From Moraxellaceae bacterium (GTDB taxonomy: Bacteria > Pseudomonadota > Gammaproteobacteria > Pseudomonadales > Moraxellaceae), in assembly GCA_030680295.1 (NCBI GenBank), contig JAUXVU010000023.1:1-64000 (forward strand): DNA of 64,000 bases, given 5' to 3'. A program made the position numbers and the translations under genes. Position 1 is the stretch's first letter, and the number at the start of each line of letters is the position of its first letter. Positions 55,390 through 64,000 of this stretch are shown here, piece after piece. The notes under the pieces are model-generated. The model was not told the origin of the DNA. It was given only the letters and a program-made list of their open reading frames with translations, and ran no database searches.

Positions 55390-56682
55390 GTGAAAACACC
55401 TCGAATTGTCATTGTTGGCGGCGGTGCAGGTGGTTTAGCGTTAGCAACAGGATTAGGTCGTCGCCTTGGACGACAAGGCAAAGCTCGCGTTATTTTAGTC
55501 GATGCCTGCCTGACTCATATCTGGAAACCGCTGCTGCATGAAGTGGCAGCCGGCACTATCAATTCATACGAAGATGAACTCAACTATTTTGCTCATGGCA
55601 GCCAAAATCACTTCGAATTTCAGTTAGGCCGTTTTGCCAATGTTGACCGCGAGCGCAAGGTCATTTTGTTAGATGCCCTCACAGATACCAATGGCCAAGA
55701 GTTTGCGCCGGCTCGTGAGCTGACTTATGACAAACTAATTTTGGCTATTGGTTCAACAGCAAACGACTTTGGCACACCTGGTGCACGCGAACACTGTATG
55801 TTCCTAGATTCACGCCAGCAGGCCGATCGTTTTCAATCGCAGTTTTTAAATATGTATCTGCGTGCTCACGCCATGACTGAAGTCAATGGCAACGAAGCCG
55901 AGCTTAATATTGCCATTGTTGGCGCGGGTGCAACCGGCGTTGAACTAGCTGCCGAGCTGCTGCATGCCGCACACAAGTTTGTCGAATATGGTCTAGATGA
56001 AATTGCCCCAAACCGCGTCAACATTAGTTTGATTGAAGCGGCTGACCGTATCTTGCCTGCTCTACCCGAAGGCACTTCAAACGCTGCAAAAAAACAGCTC
56101 GAAGCACTGGGCATCAAGGTTTATACCCGACAAAAAATCACCGACATTACGGAAACCGGTTTATTAGCGGCCAGTGGGTTATTTATTCCGGCATCGCTAA
56201 AAGTATGGTCAGCCGGTGTGAAGGCATCTGATCAGTTACATAACTTGGCAGGCCTTGAAACCAATCGCATTAATCAACTGGTGGTTAAAAATACGCTGCA
56301 AACCACATTAGATGATTCAATTTTCGCGATTGGAGACTGTGCAGCCTGCACACCAGAGGGCGCTAGCCGGCCACTCGCACCACGTGCGCAAACGGCCAAC
56401 CAGCAAGCTATGTATTTAATTAAGACGCTACCTCTTCACCTAAAAGGTAAAAAGGTAAGCAACTTTAGTTTTCACGACAAAGGTTCATTGGTGTCACTGC
56501 ACAAAAGTGCGGTGGGTGTCATGATGGGAAATATTGGTATTCAGGGGCGTTTTGCACGCCTGATGTATGTGTCACTTTATCGACTGCATCAGCTGGCCCT
56601 TCATGGCCCCTTAAAAACCAGCTTGCTGTTTTTTAAAGACCTGCTCAGTAAAAAGTCCGGGCCTACACTCAAGCTACACTAA
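55390..56682 (+). CDS. ndh: Type II NADH dehydrogenase
   Basis: I take GTG 55390 as start because TTGGAG lies just upstream. The 430-residue protein has the FAD motif IVIVGGGAGGLALATGLG, WKPLLHEVAAGTI, the NADH motif AIVGAGATGVELAAELLH near 175, and FAIGDCAACTPEG near 315. The C-terminal hydrophobic and basic helices fit membrane attachment. Ndh passes electrons from NADH to quinone without proton pumping. Confidence 0.93.
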   Translation: MKTPRIVIVGGGAGGLALATGLGRRLGRQGKARVILVDACLTHIWKPLLHEVAAGTINSYEDELNYFAHGSQNHFEFQLGRFANVDRERKVILLDALTDTNGQEFAPARELTYDKLILAIGSTANDFGTPGAREHCMFLDSRQQADRFQSQFLNMYLRAHAMTEVNGNEAELNIAIVGAGATGVELAAELLHAAHKFVEYGLDEIAPNRVNISLIEAADRILPALPEGTSNAAKKQLEALGIKVYTRQKITDITETGLLAASGLFIPASLKVWSAGVKASDQLHNLAGLETNRINQLVVKNTLQTTLDDSIFAIGDCAACTPEGASRPLAPRAQTANQQAMYLIKTLPLHLKGKKVSNFSFHDKGSLVSLHKSAVGVMMGNIGIQGRFARLMYVSLYRLHQLALHGPLKTSLLFFKDLLSKKSGPTLKLH

Positions 56683-56688
56683 ATCGAA

Positions 56689-57120
56689 TTACTGCACGGC
56701 CATTTGCAAGCGTATAGCCTCTATACGCTTACGATTGGTATTGAAGTCGTAATAACCAATACGCGATGCCGATCGCACATGCACTACACCGGCTTTAGCA
56801 TCTAAAACAAACTCAACATCATCGACAAAACGCATCATCGCCGTGGTGAACTCTGCCTGCAAATACTGATCCGTTTGCTTGACGATTTTTACTCGCGGCT
56901 GCTTAGCCACCACATTGGCCAGCTGCGCAAAAAAAGACTTTGCATCCCCTTGCACTACAAAAGGCTCGATATATGCACGATGATCCACCGCCACTTGGCT
57001 ACTGACCGCTCGCGGCGCATTCGGTGGCGGATCAAGTTTGCCATTTGCTGCCGACCAGGCTGTAGTCGACATGGTAAGCATACCCAGCAAACACAGCGTC
57101 TTTACCGTTGGCAATATCAT
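56689..57120 (-). CDS. DUF1499 family exported protein
   Basis: The 143-residue protein has a signal peptide (MILPTVKTLCLLGMLTMSTTAWSA) and a mature part with AKSFFAQLANVVAKQPRVKIV, YLQAEFTTAMMRFVDDVEFVLD and VVHVRSASRIGYYDFNTNRKRIEAIR. This C-terminal block is the signature of DUF1499. The function is unknown. It follows the VWA-protein gene by 21 bases in the same direction. Confidence 0.85.
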   Translation of the reverse strand: MILPTVKTLCLLGMLTMSTTAWSAANGKLDPPPNAPRAVSSQVAVDHRAYIEPFVVQGDAKSFFAQLANVVAKQPRVKIVKQTDQYLQAEFTTAMMRFVDDVEFVLDAKAGVVHVRSASRIGYYDFNTNRKRIEAIRLQMAVQ

Positions 57121-57141
57121 TTAAGCGCCCTCACCTTGTGG

Positions 57142-58320
57142 TTATTTGCTGAGATACTTCATGGCATCTTCGATGCCTTTTAAGGTCAACGGGTGCATAC
57201 GTTGATCTAACAACTGCTGTGTCATCTCGGTCGATGGTGTCATTTTCCAGTGCTTTTCTGGCTCCGGATTTAACCACACGATTTTTTGGAAGTGATGCGT
57301 CAAACGCTGCATCCAGACTGCGCCCGGCTCCTCATTAAAGTGTTCAACAGAGCCACCCACGGCTTGAATTTCATAAGGCGACATACTGGCGTCACCAACA
57401 AAAATCACGCGGTAGTCAGAGCCGTACTTATGAATAATGTCATAGATCGACGTGCGTTCACTCCAGCGACGAAAATTGTTTTTCCAAACCGACTCATAAA
57501 TAAAGTTATGAAAATAGAAAAATTCCAAATGCTTAAATTCTGTTTTCGCGGCAGAAAATAGCTCTTCACAGGTGCGTATATAGGGATCCATCGAGCCGCC
57601 AATATCAAAAAACAGCAGCACTTTGACGCGGTTTTTGCGCTCAGCAACTAACTTGATGTCCAGCATGCCGGCATTGTGTGCGGTATGGCGAATGGTGTCA
57701 TCGATGTCCAGAATTTCTTCTGCACCTTGGCGAGCAAAACGACGCAGACGACGCAGAGCCAACTTGATATTCCGAATGCCTAACTCAACGTTGTCATCCA
57801 GATTACGAAACTCACGCTTTTCCCAGACCTTAACCGCGCTTTTGTTACGCGAAGGCCCGGCCATACGAATGCCTTCAGGATTAGCACCATAAGCACCAAA
57901 AGGTGATGTGCCACCGGTGCCTATCATTTTGTTGCCACCCTGATGGCGCTTTTCTTGCTCGTTTAAACGCTCTAAGAACTTCTTCAACAACTCTTCTAAT
58001 GAGCCTGCTTTTTGCAGCTCTGCCAACTCTTCGGGAGAAAGTTGTTTTTCTAACTCTTTGCGCAGCCAATCGTCTGGAATTTGTTTGCTGAAATCATCTA
58101 AAGACAAACCTTCCAGACCATCAAAATAAGCCTTAAAGGCGCGGTCGAACTTGTCATAGTGACGCTCATCTTTGACCAACACTAATTTGGCCAACTGATA
58201 AAAAGCCTCTTGATCGGCATAGACCAAACCGGTTTTTAGCGCTGCATTCAGGTCAATAAGTTCACGGATGCTGGTGGGCACCTGAAATTGACGTAAGGTC
58301 TGGTAAAAATGTACCAGCAT
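57142..58320 (-). CDS. VWA-domain protein (CoxE-like), MoxR partner
   Basis: The 392-residue protein has a helical N-terminus with a Glu-rich part and a C-terminal von Willebrand A-like domain. The metal site reads VLLFFDIGGSMDPY near residue 245, where the usual DxSxS has become DIGGS, and VIFVGDASMSPYEI is near 305. It is encoded 13 bases after a MoxR ATPase. Such pairs act as chaperones that insert metals or switch enzymes. No obvious client is encoded beside it. Confidence 0.87.
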   Translation of the reverse strand: MLVHFYQTLRQFQVPTSIRELIDLNAALKTGLVYADQEAFYQLAKLVLVKDERHYDKFDRAFKAYFDGLEGLSLDDFSKQIPDDWLRKELEKQLSPEELAELQKAGSLEELLKKFLERLNEQEKRHQGGNKMIGTGGTSPFGAYGANPEGIRMAGPSRNKSAVKVWEKREFRNLDDNVELGIRNIKLALRRLRRFARQGAEEILDIDDTIRHTAHNAGMLDIKLVAERKNRVKVLLFFDIGGSMDPYIRTCEELFSAAKTEFKHLEFFYFHNFIYESVWKNNFRRWSERTSIYDIIHKYGSDYRVIFVGDASMSPYEIQAVGGSVEHFNEEPGAVWMQRLTHHFQKIVWLNPEPEKHWKMTPSTEMTQQLLDQRMHPLTLKGIEDAMKYLSK

Positions 58321-58333
58321 GGGCCTGCCCCTC

Positions 58334-59182
58334 TTACTGCGCGGTCTCGCGACGGTTCATAAAGGCCAAACGCTCTAACAAAGCTACATCGGCTTCGTTC
58401 TTCAACAGCGCACCATACAGTGGTGGAATGGCTTTACGGGTGTCACGGTTACGCAGTACGTCTTCTGGAATGTCGTCTGACAGAATCAGCTTTAACCAAT
58501 CAATAAGTTCAGAGGTGGTGGGCTTTTTCTTCAGGCCCGGCACTTTGCGCAGATCAAAGAAAATATCCAAGGCGTCTTTCAGCAGCTGTGCTTTCACATC
58601 AGGGTGATGCACTGCCACGATTTGCTTCATGGTCTCGGCATCTGGGAACTGAATGTAGTGGAAGAAACAACGGCGCAAGAACGCATCCGGCAACTCTTTT
58701 TCGTTGTTGGAAGTAATGATGACAATCGGACGATGCTTAGCTTTGATCGTCTCACCGGTCTCATAGACAAAGAATTCCATTTTGTCGAGTTCGGTCAGCA
58801 AGTCATTGGGGAACTCAATATCAGCTTTATCAATTTCATCAATTAACAGCACCACGCGCTCGTCGGCGTCAAAGGCTTCCCACAACTTACCTTTTTTGAT
58901 GTAGTTGCGAATGTCATGCACACGCTCAGTGCCTAGCTGTGAGTCACGTAGACGTGATACTGCGTCATACTCATACAAGCCTTGTTGAGCCTTGGTGGTC
59001 GACTTGATATGCCACTGAATGAGGCGTGTACCAAAGGCTTCAGCAACTTGCTCGGCTAATAGCGTTTTACCGGTGCCTGGTTCACCCTTAATTAACAGTG
59101 GCTTTTGCAAGGTCACGGAAGCGTTCACTGCCAGCGAAAGCTCAGGGGTGGTGATATAACGATCGGTTCCGATAAAAGCCAT
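58334..59182 (-). CDS. MoxR-type AAA+ ATPase
   Basis: I take ATG 59182 (GAGGAA upstream; MAFIGTDRYITT) as start, giving 282 residues. Walker A is IKGEPGTGKTLLAEQ at about 38-48, Walker B is VVLLIDEIDKADIEFPND, and sensor 1 is IVIITSNNEKELPDAFLRRC. It belongs to the MoxR group that works with a VWA-domain partner, encoded directly downstream. It probably remodels a client protein in an ATP-dependent manner. Confidence 0.92.
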   Translation of the reverse strand: MAFIGTDRYITTPELSLAVNASVTLQKPLLIKGEPGTGKTLLAEQVAEAFGTRLIQWHIKSTTKAQQGLYEYDAVSRLRDSQLGTERVHDIRNYIKKGKLWEAFDADERVVLLIDEIDKADIEFPNDLLTELDKMEFFVYETGETIKAKHRPIVIITSNNEKELPDAFLRRCFFHYIQFPDAETMKQIVAVHHPDVKAQLLKDALDIFFDLRKVPGLKKKPTTSELIDWLKLILSDDIPEDVLRNRDTRKAIPPLYGALLKNEADVALLERLAFMNRRETAQ

Positions 59183-59283
59183 GATATTCCTCGACGCAAT
59201 ATGTGATGTATTTCTAGTAAATAACCTAAGACTATAGCGCTTAGGCGTCATTGTCAGTTTGACAAAACATGGGCTTTAGCTCA

Positions 59284-59667
59284 CTAAAGCTTAGGCTCAA
59301 CGCGGCTTAAATTGCTCATGGAGCTAACGTTCGCCTGCGTTGGCTCTCGGCCAAACCACGCAACTAATGCGAGTGTTATCGCACCAAATAATAACCATGC
59401 TAACAAACCTTTGATCATCACCAGTGCAGAACCGCCCCAAACACCTTGAGCAAACACAAACAACGCGGGCGAAACACCCAGCTGTTCGTTATAGGTAGAT
59501 AGCGTAGGCGCTAATAACACCACTACAAGGATAATTCGTAACGTCGGTCGCCAAAATAATGGCACCGACTGGGTCCACGGCTTTATTGCCATGCCATAAA
59601 TAGCCCAAACGGCAAGTACATAAAGTACCCACGCCAACACAACGGACCACGGAAAAATAGCACTCAT
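59284..59667 (-). CDS. Small inner-membrane protein of unknown function
   Basis: The 127-residue protein has three or four hydrophobic segments (about 6-28, 43-57, 68-84 and 86-106), so it is an integral membrane protein. Its start overlaps the end of the ycgL gene by four bases, which supports a genuine, coupled gene. I do not recognise a family. Confidence 0.7.
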   Translation of the reverse strand: MSAIFPWSVVLAWVLYVLAVWAIYGMAIKPWTQSVPLFWRPTLRIILVVVLLAPTLSTYNEQLGVSPALFVFAQGVWGGSALVMIKGLLAWLLFGAITLALVAWFGREPTQANVSSMSNLSRVEPKL

Positions 59668-59987
59668 GTCAAACTCTCACTGTCTTTGTTTCGTCCCTGC
59701 CGGCGCCATGCTGGCGCATCAGCTGCATGTACTAAACCGGGCTCAGGTGGTGGCGGCATTTGCAAATAAAATCCAGCAGTACTGATTTTTTCGATGACTT
59801 CATCCACGTTCGCACGAGCCAACTTACGCTCCGGAGTTAGTACTAAATCAGTAACAAAACGGGGCTTTTTACCCATCAGCTCAAGCAATGGCTCTGGTAC
59901 ACGCTTAAAGCCTTCTTGCTTCAACACATACAGGTACATTTCCCGCTTGCTACTGCTTTCATAAATACTGCAAAACACACGTGACAT
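59664..59987 (-). CDS. ycgL: YcgL domain-containing protein
   Basis: I start at ATG 59987 (MSRVFCSIYESSSKREMYLY), where the conserved domain begins; the longer frame overlaps rnd. The 107-residue protein has GFKRVPEPLLELMGKK and VIEKISTAGFYLQMPPPPE, the YcgL signature. The function is not firmly known. It follows rnd by 28 bases in the same direction, the order common in gammaproteobacteria. Confidence 0.9.
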   Translation of the reverse strand: MSRVFCSIYESSSKREMYLYVLKQEGFKRVPEPLLELMGKKPRFVTDLVLTPERKLARANVDEVIEKISTAGFYLQMPPPPEPGLVHAADAPAWRRQGRNKDSESLT

Positions 59988-60015
59988 ATTGTCTCTCAAT
60001 GACTCGACCAAGCCA

Positions 60016-61197
60016 CTAAATAGTAGTAGTTTCAGCCCCGACTTGTCGCCTAACCGCACGGCAACTCTGGATAAATTCATCATGCTGGCGCAGCACATCA
60101 GCCATGACTGGCTGCAAGCTTGGCGCCCGCCACCCTTTAATTTGCTCAATACCCGCATCGATATCGACATCAATCGCAGTTAACACTACTTTTTCGGCCA
60201 GTCGTTTACGCCATAACACATCGCCTGGCAGATGTAGGCTTTCCGCCACCGGCACAATCGCACGTTTAAGGTGATCAAAAACGCGTGAGATCTCGCGTGG
60301 CAACGGTGGCGCTACCGGCGAAGGGCAGTTCTCTAATGCCATCTGCCGAGCCTGATCAATCATCGCCAAAATGGCATCGGCTTCTTGCCGTGCTATACGC
60401 GGATTAATGTCCACCATGGTCAATAGATCATGGTTATGTGACGGCATGCGATACGCTAACTCAAACAAGGTGGTGGGTTTTAATAAATGCCCACGCGGCA
60501 CATTACGCTGCACTGCCTCACGTTCACGCCATGCCATCAACAACTGCAGCGCAGCTCGATTACGCGGCCCTAAACGCCATGCATTGCCATGGTCCAGCCA
60601 CGCTCGATCTGGATCAATTGATGGGCCTAAACGACACACTTCAGCACACTCTTGCCGGTAATACTCCCAAACATCCTGCTGTTGCAGGCGCTCACGCAGT
60701 GTCTGGTATAACAGCGGTAGATGACGCACATCCAGTGCGGCATATTGCAACTGATGCTCGGTCAACGGCCGCTGCAACCAATCCGAACGTGACGCATCTT
60801 TAGGGATTTCAATTTGCAAAACGTCTTGTAAGGCGCGCTGATAACCAATTTGCAGGCCCTGCCCCAAAAATGCCATGGCAATTTGGGTGTCATGAACCTC
60901 ACCTAAACCATCGGGCAACAACGGGTTTAACACCTCAAGGTCTTCCGAACAGGCATGCATGACTTTGATTGGGCCTTTAGGTCCTAACAAGTCACACAAT
61001 GGTGATAAATCCGTTACCGCTATAGGGTCGATTAACCACTCGCCGTCGCCGTTGCCAATTTGCAACAGCCCAAAGATGGGATAAAAGGTATTGATCCGAA
61101 TAAATTCAGTGTCTAAGGCAAGAAAGGGTTGCTGATTAAAGGCGGACAGAGACTCTTTAAGAGCCTCTGCCTGCCGGATATAACACGTTAATGGCAC
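60016..61197 (-). CDS. rnd: Ribonuclease D
   Basis: The 393-residue protein has the DEDDy exonuclease motifs: FLALDTEFIR near residue 30, the Asp in VMHACSEDLEVL near 80 and YAALDVRHLPLLY near 150. The C-terminal half carries HRDC-type helical regions. RNase D trims the 3' ends of tRNA precursors. The start is GTG at 61197, overlapping the stop of the acyl-CoA dehydrogenase gene (TAGTG). Confidence 0.93.
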   Translation of the reverse strand: MPLTCYIRQAEALKESLSAFNQQPFLALDTEFIRINTFYPIFGLLQIGNGDGEWLIDPIAVTDLSPLCDLLGPKGPIKVMHACSEDLEVLNPLLPDGLGEVHDTQIAMAFLGQGLQIGYQRALQDVLQIEIPKDASRSDWLQRPLTEHQLQYAALDVRHLPLLYQTLRERLQQQDVWEYYRQECAEVCRLGPSIDPDRAWLDHGNAWRLGPRNRAALQLLMAWREREAVQRNVPRGHLLKPTTLFELAYRMPSHNHDLLTMVDINPRIARQEADAILAMIDQARQMALENCPSPVAPPLPREISRVFDHLKRAIVPVAESLHLPGDVLWRKRLAEKVVLTAIDVDIDAGIEQIKGWRAPSLQPVMADVLRQHDEFIQSCRAVRRQVGAETTTI

Positions 61198-62342
61198 TAG
61201 AGTTCCAGTTGTTTGGCGATCACTTCGTTCATGATCTCATAGGTGCCACCACCAATGGAAAGAATACGATTATCTCGATACAACCTTTCCACCAATGATT
61301 CACGCATAAAGCCCATGCCGCCGAAAATTTGTACGGCTTCATGGGTCACAAAGTCACTGGTTTGGGTTGCAAAGTTTTTCGCCATCGACACTTCTTTCAC
61401 GGATGGAATACCCTCAGCAATACGAGCGCCAATACGATAGGTAAACTCACGACTGGCTTCTAAACGTGTAGCCATATCCGCTAATTTATGACGAATTACC
61501 TGCATTTGACCTAACTTACGACCAAACGCCACCCGCTCACGGGCCCAACGCAGACTCTCTTCCAAGGCAAGTTGTGCCGTCATATTGGCCATCACTGCCA
61601 GATTTAAACGCTCCATCTGGAAGTTGCTCATGATCAGCAAAAAGCCGGCATTCTCAGAACCAATTAGGTTTTCTTTTGGCACTTTGACGTTATCAAAGAA
61701 AATTTCTGCCGTATCTGAGGCCCACCAGCCCATTTTGCGCAGTGGTTTGCCGGTGGAGACACCCACACGGTCACGCTCAATCAACAACAAACTAATGCCG
61801 GCATAACCTTCACCGCCAGTACGCACCGCGGTAACGTAATAATCCGCACGAATACCGGAGGTAATAAAGATTTTACTGCCACTGACCAGATAGTGGTCGT
61901 CATGGACTTCCGCGCGAGTTTTTAAGCCGGCCACATCAGAGCCACCCGATGGCTCAGTAATGGCTAAGGCGGCAATTTTTTCGCCACGCAGCACCGGCGG
62001 CACAATAGCTTGTTTCATGGCCTCACTGCCCCACTTCACAATCGGTGGCAGAGCAATGTCTAAGGAGCCTAGGCTGGCCGCCAAACCACCCGAGCCTGAA
62101 CGCATCAGCTCTTCGGTGGCGGCAATTTTCATAAAGACATCTTCACCCGAGCCACCCAACGCTTCTGGATAACCAATGCCTAATAATCCTGCTGCACCCG
62201 CTTTTAGATACAGTTCACGCGGAAACGTGCCGGCTTCTTCCCAGTCATTGATGTATGGGGCAATTTCACGCTCGTTAAATTGACGCGCTGTTAAGCGGAC
62301 TTGTTCGTGGGTTTCATTAAAGTACGACGTAAACAAACTCAT
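61197..62342 (-). CDS. Acyl-CoA dehydrogenase
   Basis: The 381-residue enzyme has ALAITEPSGGSDVAGLKTRA, KIFITSGIRADYYVTAVRTG, RERVAFGRKLGQMQVIRHKLAD and a C-terminal YRDNRILSIGGGTYEIMNEVIA. The catalytic base at the usual C-terminal position is Gly; the Glu in FQMERLNLAVMANM is the likely base, as in isovaleryl-CoA-type and AtuD-like enzymes. It acts on a branched or medium-chain acyl-CoA. It is coupled to rnd through the TAGTG overlap. Confidence 0.88.
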   Translation of the reverse strand: MSLFTSYFNETHEQVRLTARQFNEREIAPYINDWEEAGTFPRELYLKAGAAGLLGIGYPEALGGSGEDVFMKIAATEELMRSGSGGLAASLGSLDIALPPIVKWGSEAMKQAIVPPVLRGEKIAALAITEPSGGSDVAGLKTRAEVHDDHYLVSGSKIFITSGIRADYYVTAVRTGGEGYAGISLLLIERDRVGVSTGKPLRKMGWWASDTAEIFFDNVKVPKENLIGSENAGFLLIMSNFQMERLNLAVMANMTAQLALEESLRWARERVAFGRKLGQMQVIRHKLADMATRLEASREFTYRIGARIAEGIPSVKEVSMAKNFATQTSDFVTHEAVQIFGGMGFMRESLVERLYRDNRILSIGGGTYEIMNEVIAKQLEL

Positions 62343-62433
62343 AAAAACACTCCAAAAAACGCTGAAGGGAAATACAGCGTGACCGGAGAGTTCTATCAGT
62401 TAGCTAATAAAGACTCAAGGTGAAACAACGGAA

Positions 62434-63039
62434 TTATCCGATTGATCGACGACCGCTTAAAGCATGGGTCAAGGTGTTGCCATCAACATACTCAAGTTCA
62501 CCACCAATGGGCACGCCATGAGCAATACGGGTCACCGACAAGGGCAAATCACGTGTGGCTTCACGCAGATAATGTGCTGTCGCCTCACCTTCCGCCGTTG
62601 GGTTGGTAGCAATGATCAGCTCACGAATTGTTGGATTTTGCCGCAGGCGGTTAATCAATATGGGCAGCCCAAGCTCATCTGGCCCAATACCATCCAGTGG
62701 CGAGAGCTTGCCTAACAGAACAAAGTAGCGGCCCTTAAAGCTGCCACTTTGCTCCAGTGCCAAAACATCCATCGGGCTTTCTACCACACACAACAAGCTG
62801 TCATCACGACTGGGATCAAGACAAAGTTTGCACACCGGCTGCTCAGTCAAAAATCGACATTGCTGACAATGATCTACCTGGTTAAGTGCCTGCTCTAAGG
62901 CTCTGGCCAGTCGTAAACCACCGGCCCGTTGGCGCTCAATGAGCTGCAAGGCCATACGCTGGGCAGATTTTGGCCCCACGCCCGGCAACATGCGTAATGA
63001 TTCCATTAACTCAGCAACCAAAGGGCTCAGCAGGCTCAC
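62434..63039 (-). CDS. recR: Recombination mediator RecR
   Basis: The 201-residue protein has the HhH region [17 protein letters not shown], the zinc finger [16 protein letters not shown] at about 57-72, and the Toprim domain [14 protein letters not shown] and [15 protein letters not shown]. RecR works with RecF and RecO to load RecA. The start is GTG with GAGGTT upstream. It is the third gene of dnaX-ybaB-recR, a conserved operon. Confidence 0.96.
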   Translation of the reverse strand: MSLLSPLVAELMESLRMLPGVGPKSAQRMALQLIERQRAGGLRLARALEQALNQVDHCQQCRFLTEQPVCKLCLDPSRDDSLLCVVESPMDVLALEQSGSFKGRYFVLLGKLSPLDGIGPDELGLPILINRLRQNPTIRELIIATNPTAEGEATAHYLREATRDLPLSVTRIAHGVPIGGELEYVDGNTLTHALSGRRSIG

Positions 63040-63053
63040 GGCATAACCTCGTG

Positions 63054-63383
63054 TTAGAACGGCATCTTAAAGCCGGGTGGCAAGCCTAAACCGCTAGCGG
63101 CAGAGCCCATGGCATCTTTATTCGCAACTTCCACCTTACGCACGGCATCATTCATGGCAGCAGCAATTAAGTCTTCTAAGATTTCTTTGTCTTCTGACAG
63201 CAGGCTTTGATCAATGTTCACGCGCTTCACATCGTACTTGCCATTTAGGGTGACTTTTACCAAGCCCGCACCAGACTCACCAATAATTTCCGCTTGCGCC
63301 AATTCAGCCTGGGCTTTTTCCATATTCTTTTGCATCTGCTCTTGCATGCGCTGAGCTTGCTGCATTAATTGCTGCATATTCAT
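63054..63383 (-). CDS. ybaB: YbaB/EbfC nucleoid-associated protein
   Basis: The 109-residue protein starts with a Gln/Met-rich helix ([20 protein letters not shown]), followed by [24 protein letters not shown] and [11 protein letters not shown], and ends with a Gly/Pro-rich [12 protein letters not shown]. It binds DNA as a dimer. It lies between dnaX and recR. Confidence 0.96.
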   Translation of the reverse strand: MNMQQLMQQAQRMQEQMQKNMEKAQAELAQAEIIGESGAGLVKVTLNGKYDVKRVNIDQSLLSEDKEILEDLIAAAMNDAVRKVEVANKDAMGSAASGLGLPPGFKMPF

Positions 63384-63409
63384 AAGGTTACTCTCTATAC
63401 TTAAATCAA

Positions 63410-64000
63410 TTAATCATTCATTACTAATGAGTCAGGCACAATCTGTGCGTTAAACGTGGTCATTACTGCCTTCACCACGGGGTCGGCCATCACGGCCGAC
63501 TCTGCCTGCGCCAAACGCTCTGCGCGTAGACGCTGACGGCGGCTCGCAGGTGTTTCACCGTTGGGTTCTTGCATCACCAAATCAAAGCGGTGCTGAGGAT
63601 ATTGTGCCTGAAACTGGGTTTGCAACTGCGTTAATGCTTGTCCAGCCGCCAGCATTTGATGCTTAGGCGACAAACATAACTGCCACTGCCCTTGCGCCCC
63701 CACTTGCATCAAGGCATGTCGTGCCAGATTCAGTGCACCACCCGTTAAGCCCGAAGCATCAACCCACTCAGCCCATGATACGGGAGTCCACTCGCTTGTT
63801 GACTGCACAAACGCTGCTGGTACTGGTGCTGGTGTAGGCTCAGGGGCCAACTCAACTGCAGCAGGCTCCAGCATCGGCTCAATGGCAGGCTCAGGAGTCG
63901 GCTCTGCTACTGGCGCCTGCAGAACTGGCGCCTGCAGAACTGGCGCTTGCGGTGCTGCCACTTGAGGCGCTGGCGCTACGAGCTTTTTTTCGGTGGCATT
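63410..64000 (-). CDS. dnaX: DNA polymerase III tau/gamma subunit, C-terminal part (5' end beyond window)
   Basis: The frame is open to the right edge. The visible 196 codons start in a Pro/Ala/Glu-rich linker with a tandem repeat (APVLQ repeated) and continue in domain V, with [23 protein letters not shown] and [17 protein letters not shown]. This is the C-terminal tau domain that contacts the alpha polymerase subunit. The position before ybaB and recR in the conserved operon confirms the call. The ATPase part and the frameshift site for gamma lie outside the window. Confidence 0.92.
   Translation of the reverse strand, partial: NATEKKLVAPAPQVAAPQAPVLQAPVLQAPVAEPTPEPAIEPMLEPAAVELAPEPTPAPVPAAFVQSTSEWTPVSWAEWVDASGLTGGALNLARHALMQVGAQGQWQLCLSPKHQMLAAGQALTQLQTQFQAQYPQHRFDLVMQEPNGETPASRRQRLRAERLAQAESAVMADPVVKAVMTTFNAQIVPDSLVMND

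Overview
The window looks like the chromosome of a hydrocarbon- and lipid-degrading gammaproteobacterium of Pseudomonadales type. This rests on the dnaX-ybaB-recR order, an rnd-ycgL pair, transaldolase next to dusA, a STAS/SpoIIE-type phosphatase pair beside mlaA, a PA1571-like small protein, and many acyl-CoA dehydrogenases, thioesterases and acyl-CoA ligases. I cannot name the genus from sequence alone.

Layout. (1) Positions 1 to about 15.6 kb are an accessory, partly decayed catabolic region. It holds the N-terminal part of a CYP153-like P450 with a broken ferredoxin gene before it, a truncated thioesterase pseudogene, a TetR regulator, an IS3-type remnant, an AlmA/EthA-like flavin monooxygenase, a PaaI thioesterase, a PF10118 metal-dependent hydrolase, an alpha/beta hydrolase coupled to a broken second copy of the monooxygenase, and a leftward operon. 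That operon encodes a second PF10118 hydrolase, a BtrH_N/DUF4872 protein, a double hot-dog thioesterase, a broken acyl-CoA synthetase, two acyl-CoA dehydrogenases and a GMC oxidoreductase. Three near-identical palindromes built on TTGGTTnAnnAACCAA lie upstream of three of these units and suggest a single TetR-type regulon for oxidation and chain shortening of a long-chain or alicyclic substrate. (2) About 15.7-22.2 kb is a mobile-element module: a small unknown gene, then a translationally coupled trio made of a large tyrosine recombinase, a second large recombinase-like protein that lacks the catalytic tyrosine, and a small HTH protein. The trio is bordered by paired palindromes, a tRNA-like remnant and a terminator. 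It resembles three-protein recombinase modules such as the Gamma-Mobile-Trio or the TnpABC type. (3) 22.2-64 kb is mostly ordinary core genome: rsuA; two lipoprotein hydrolases; tRNA-Glu and tRNA-Ala; panE, a glutathione peroxidase, msrB, alaA and htpX; an old yellow enzyme; a NAD-kinase-like protein; a nitronate/nitro-reductase/thioesterase/TetR operon; mtnK, dusA and tal; the STAS/phosphatase pair with mlaA and a FabH-like synthase; hrpA, fadD, an M61 peptidase, ndh, a MoxR/VWA pair, ycgL, rnd, an acyl-CoA dehydrogenase, recR, ybaB and the 3' part of dnaX.

How it fits together. The accessory genes would hydroxylate or Baeyer-Villiger oxidise a hydrocarbon or ketone, oxidise the alcohol (GMC enzyme), hydrolyse esters, and pass acyl-CoA to a probable heteromeric dehydrogenase pair, with thioesterases recovering CoA. 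At least four genes of the set are broken, so the region appears to be in decay or to be a mosaic of several insertions. The recombinase trio at its right-hand side is the most likely agent of mobility, but I could not find the matching left end.
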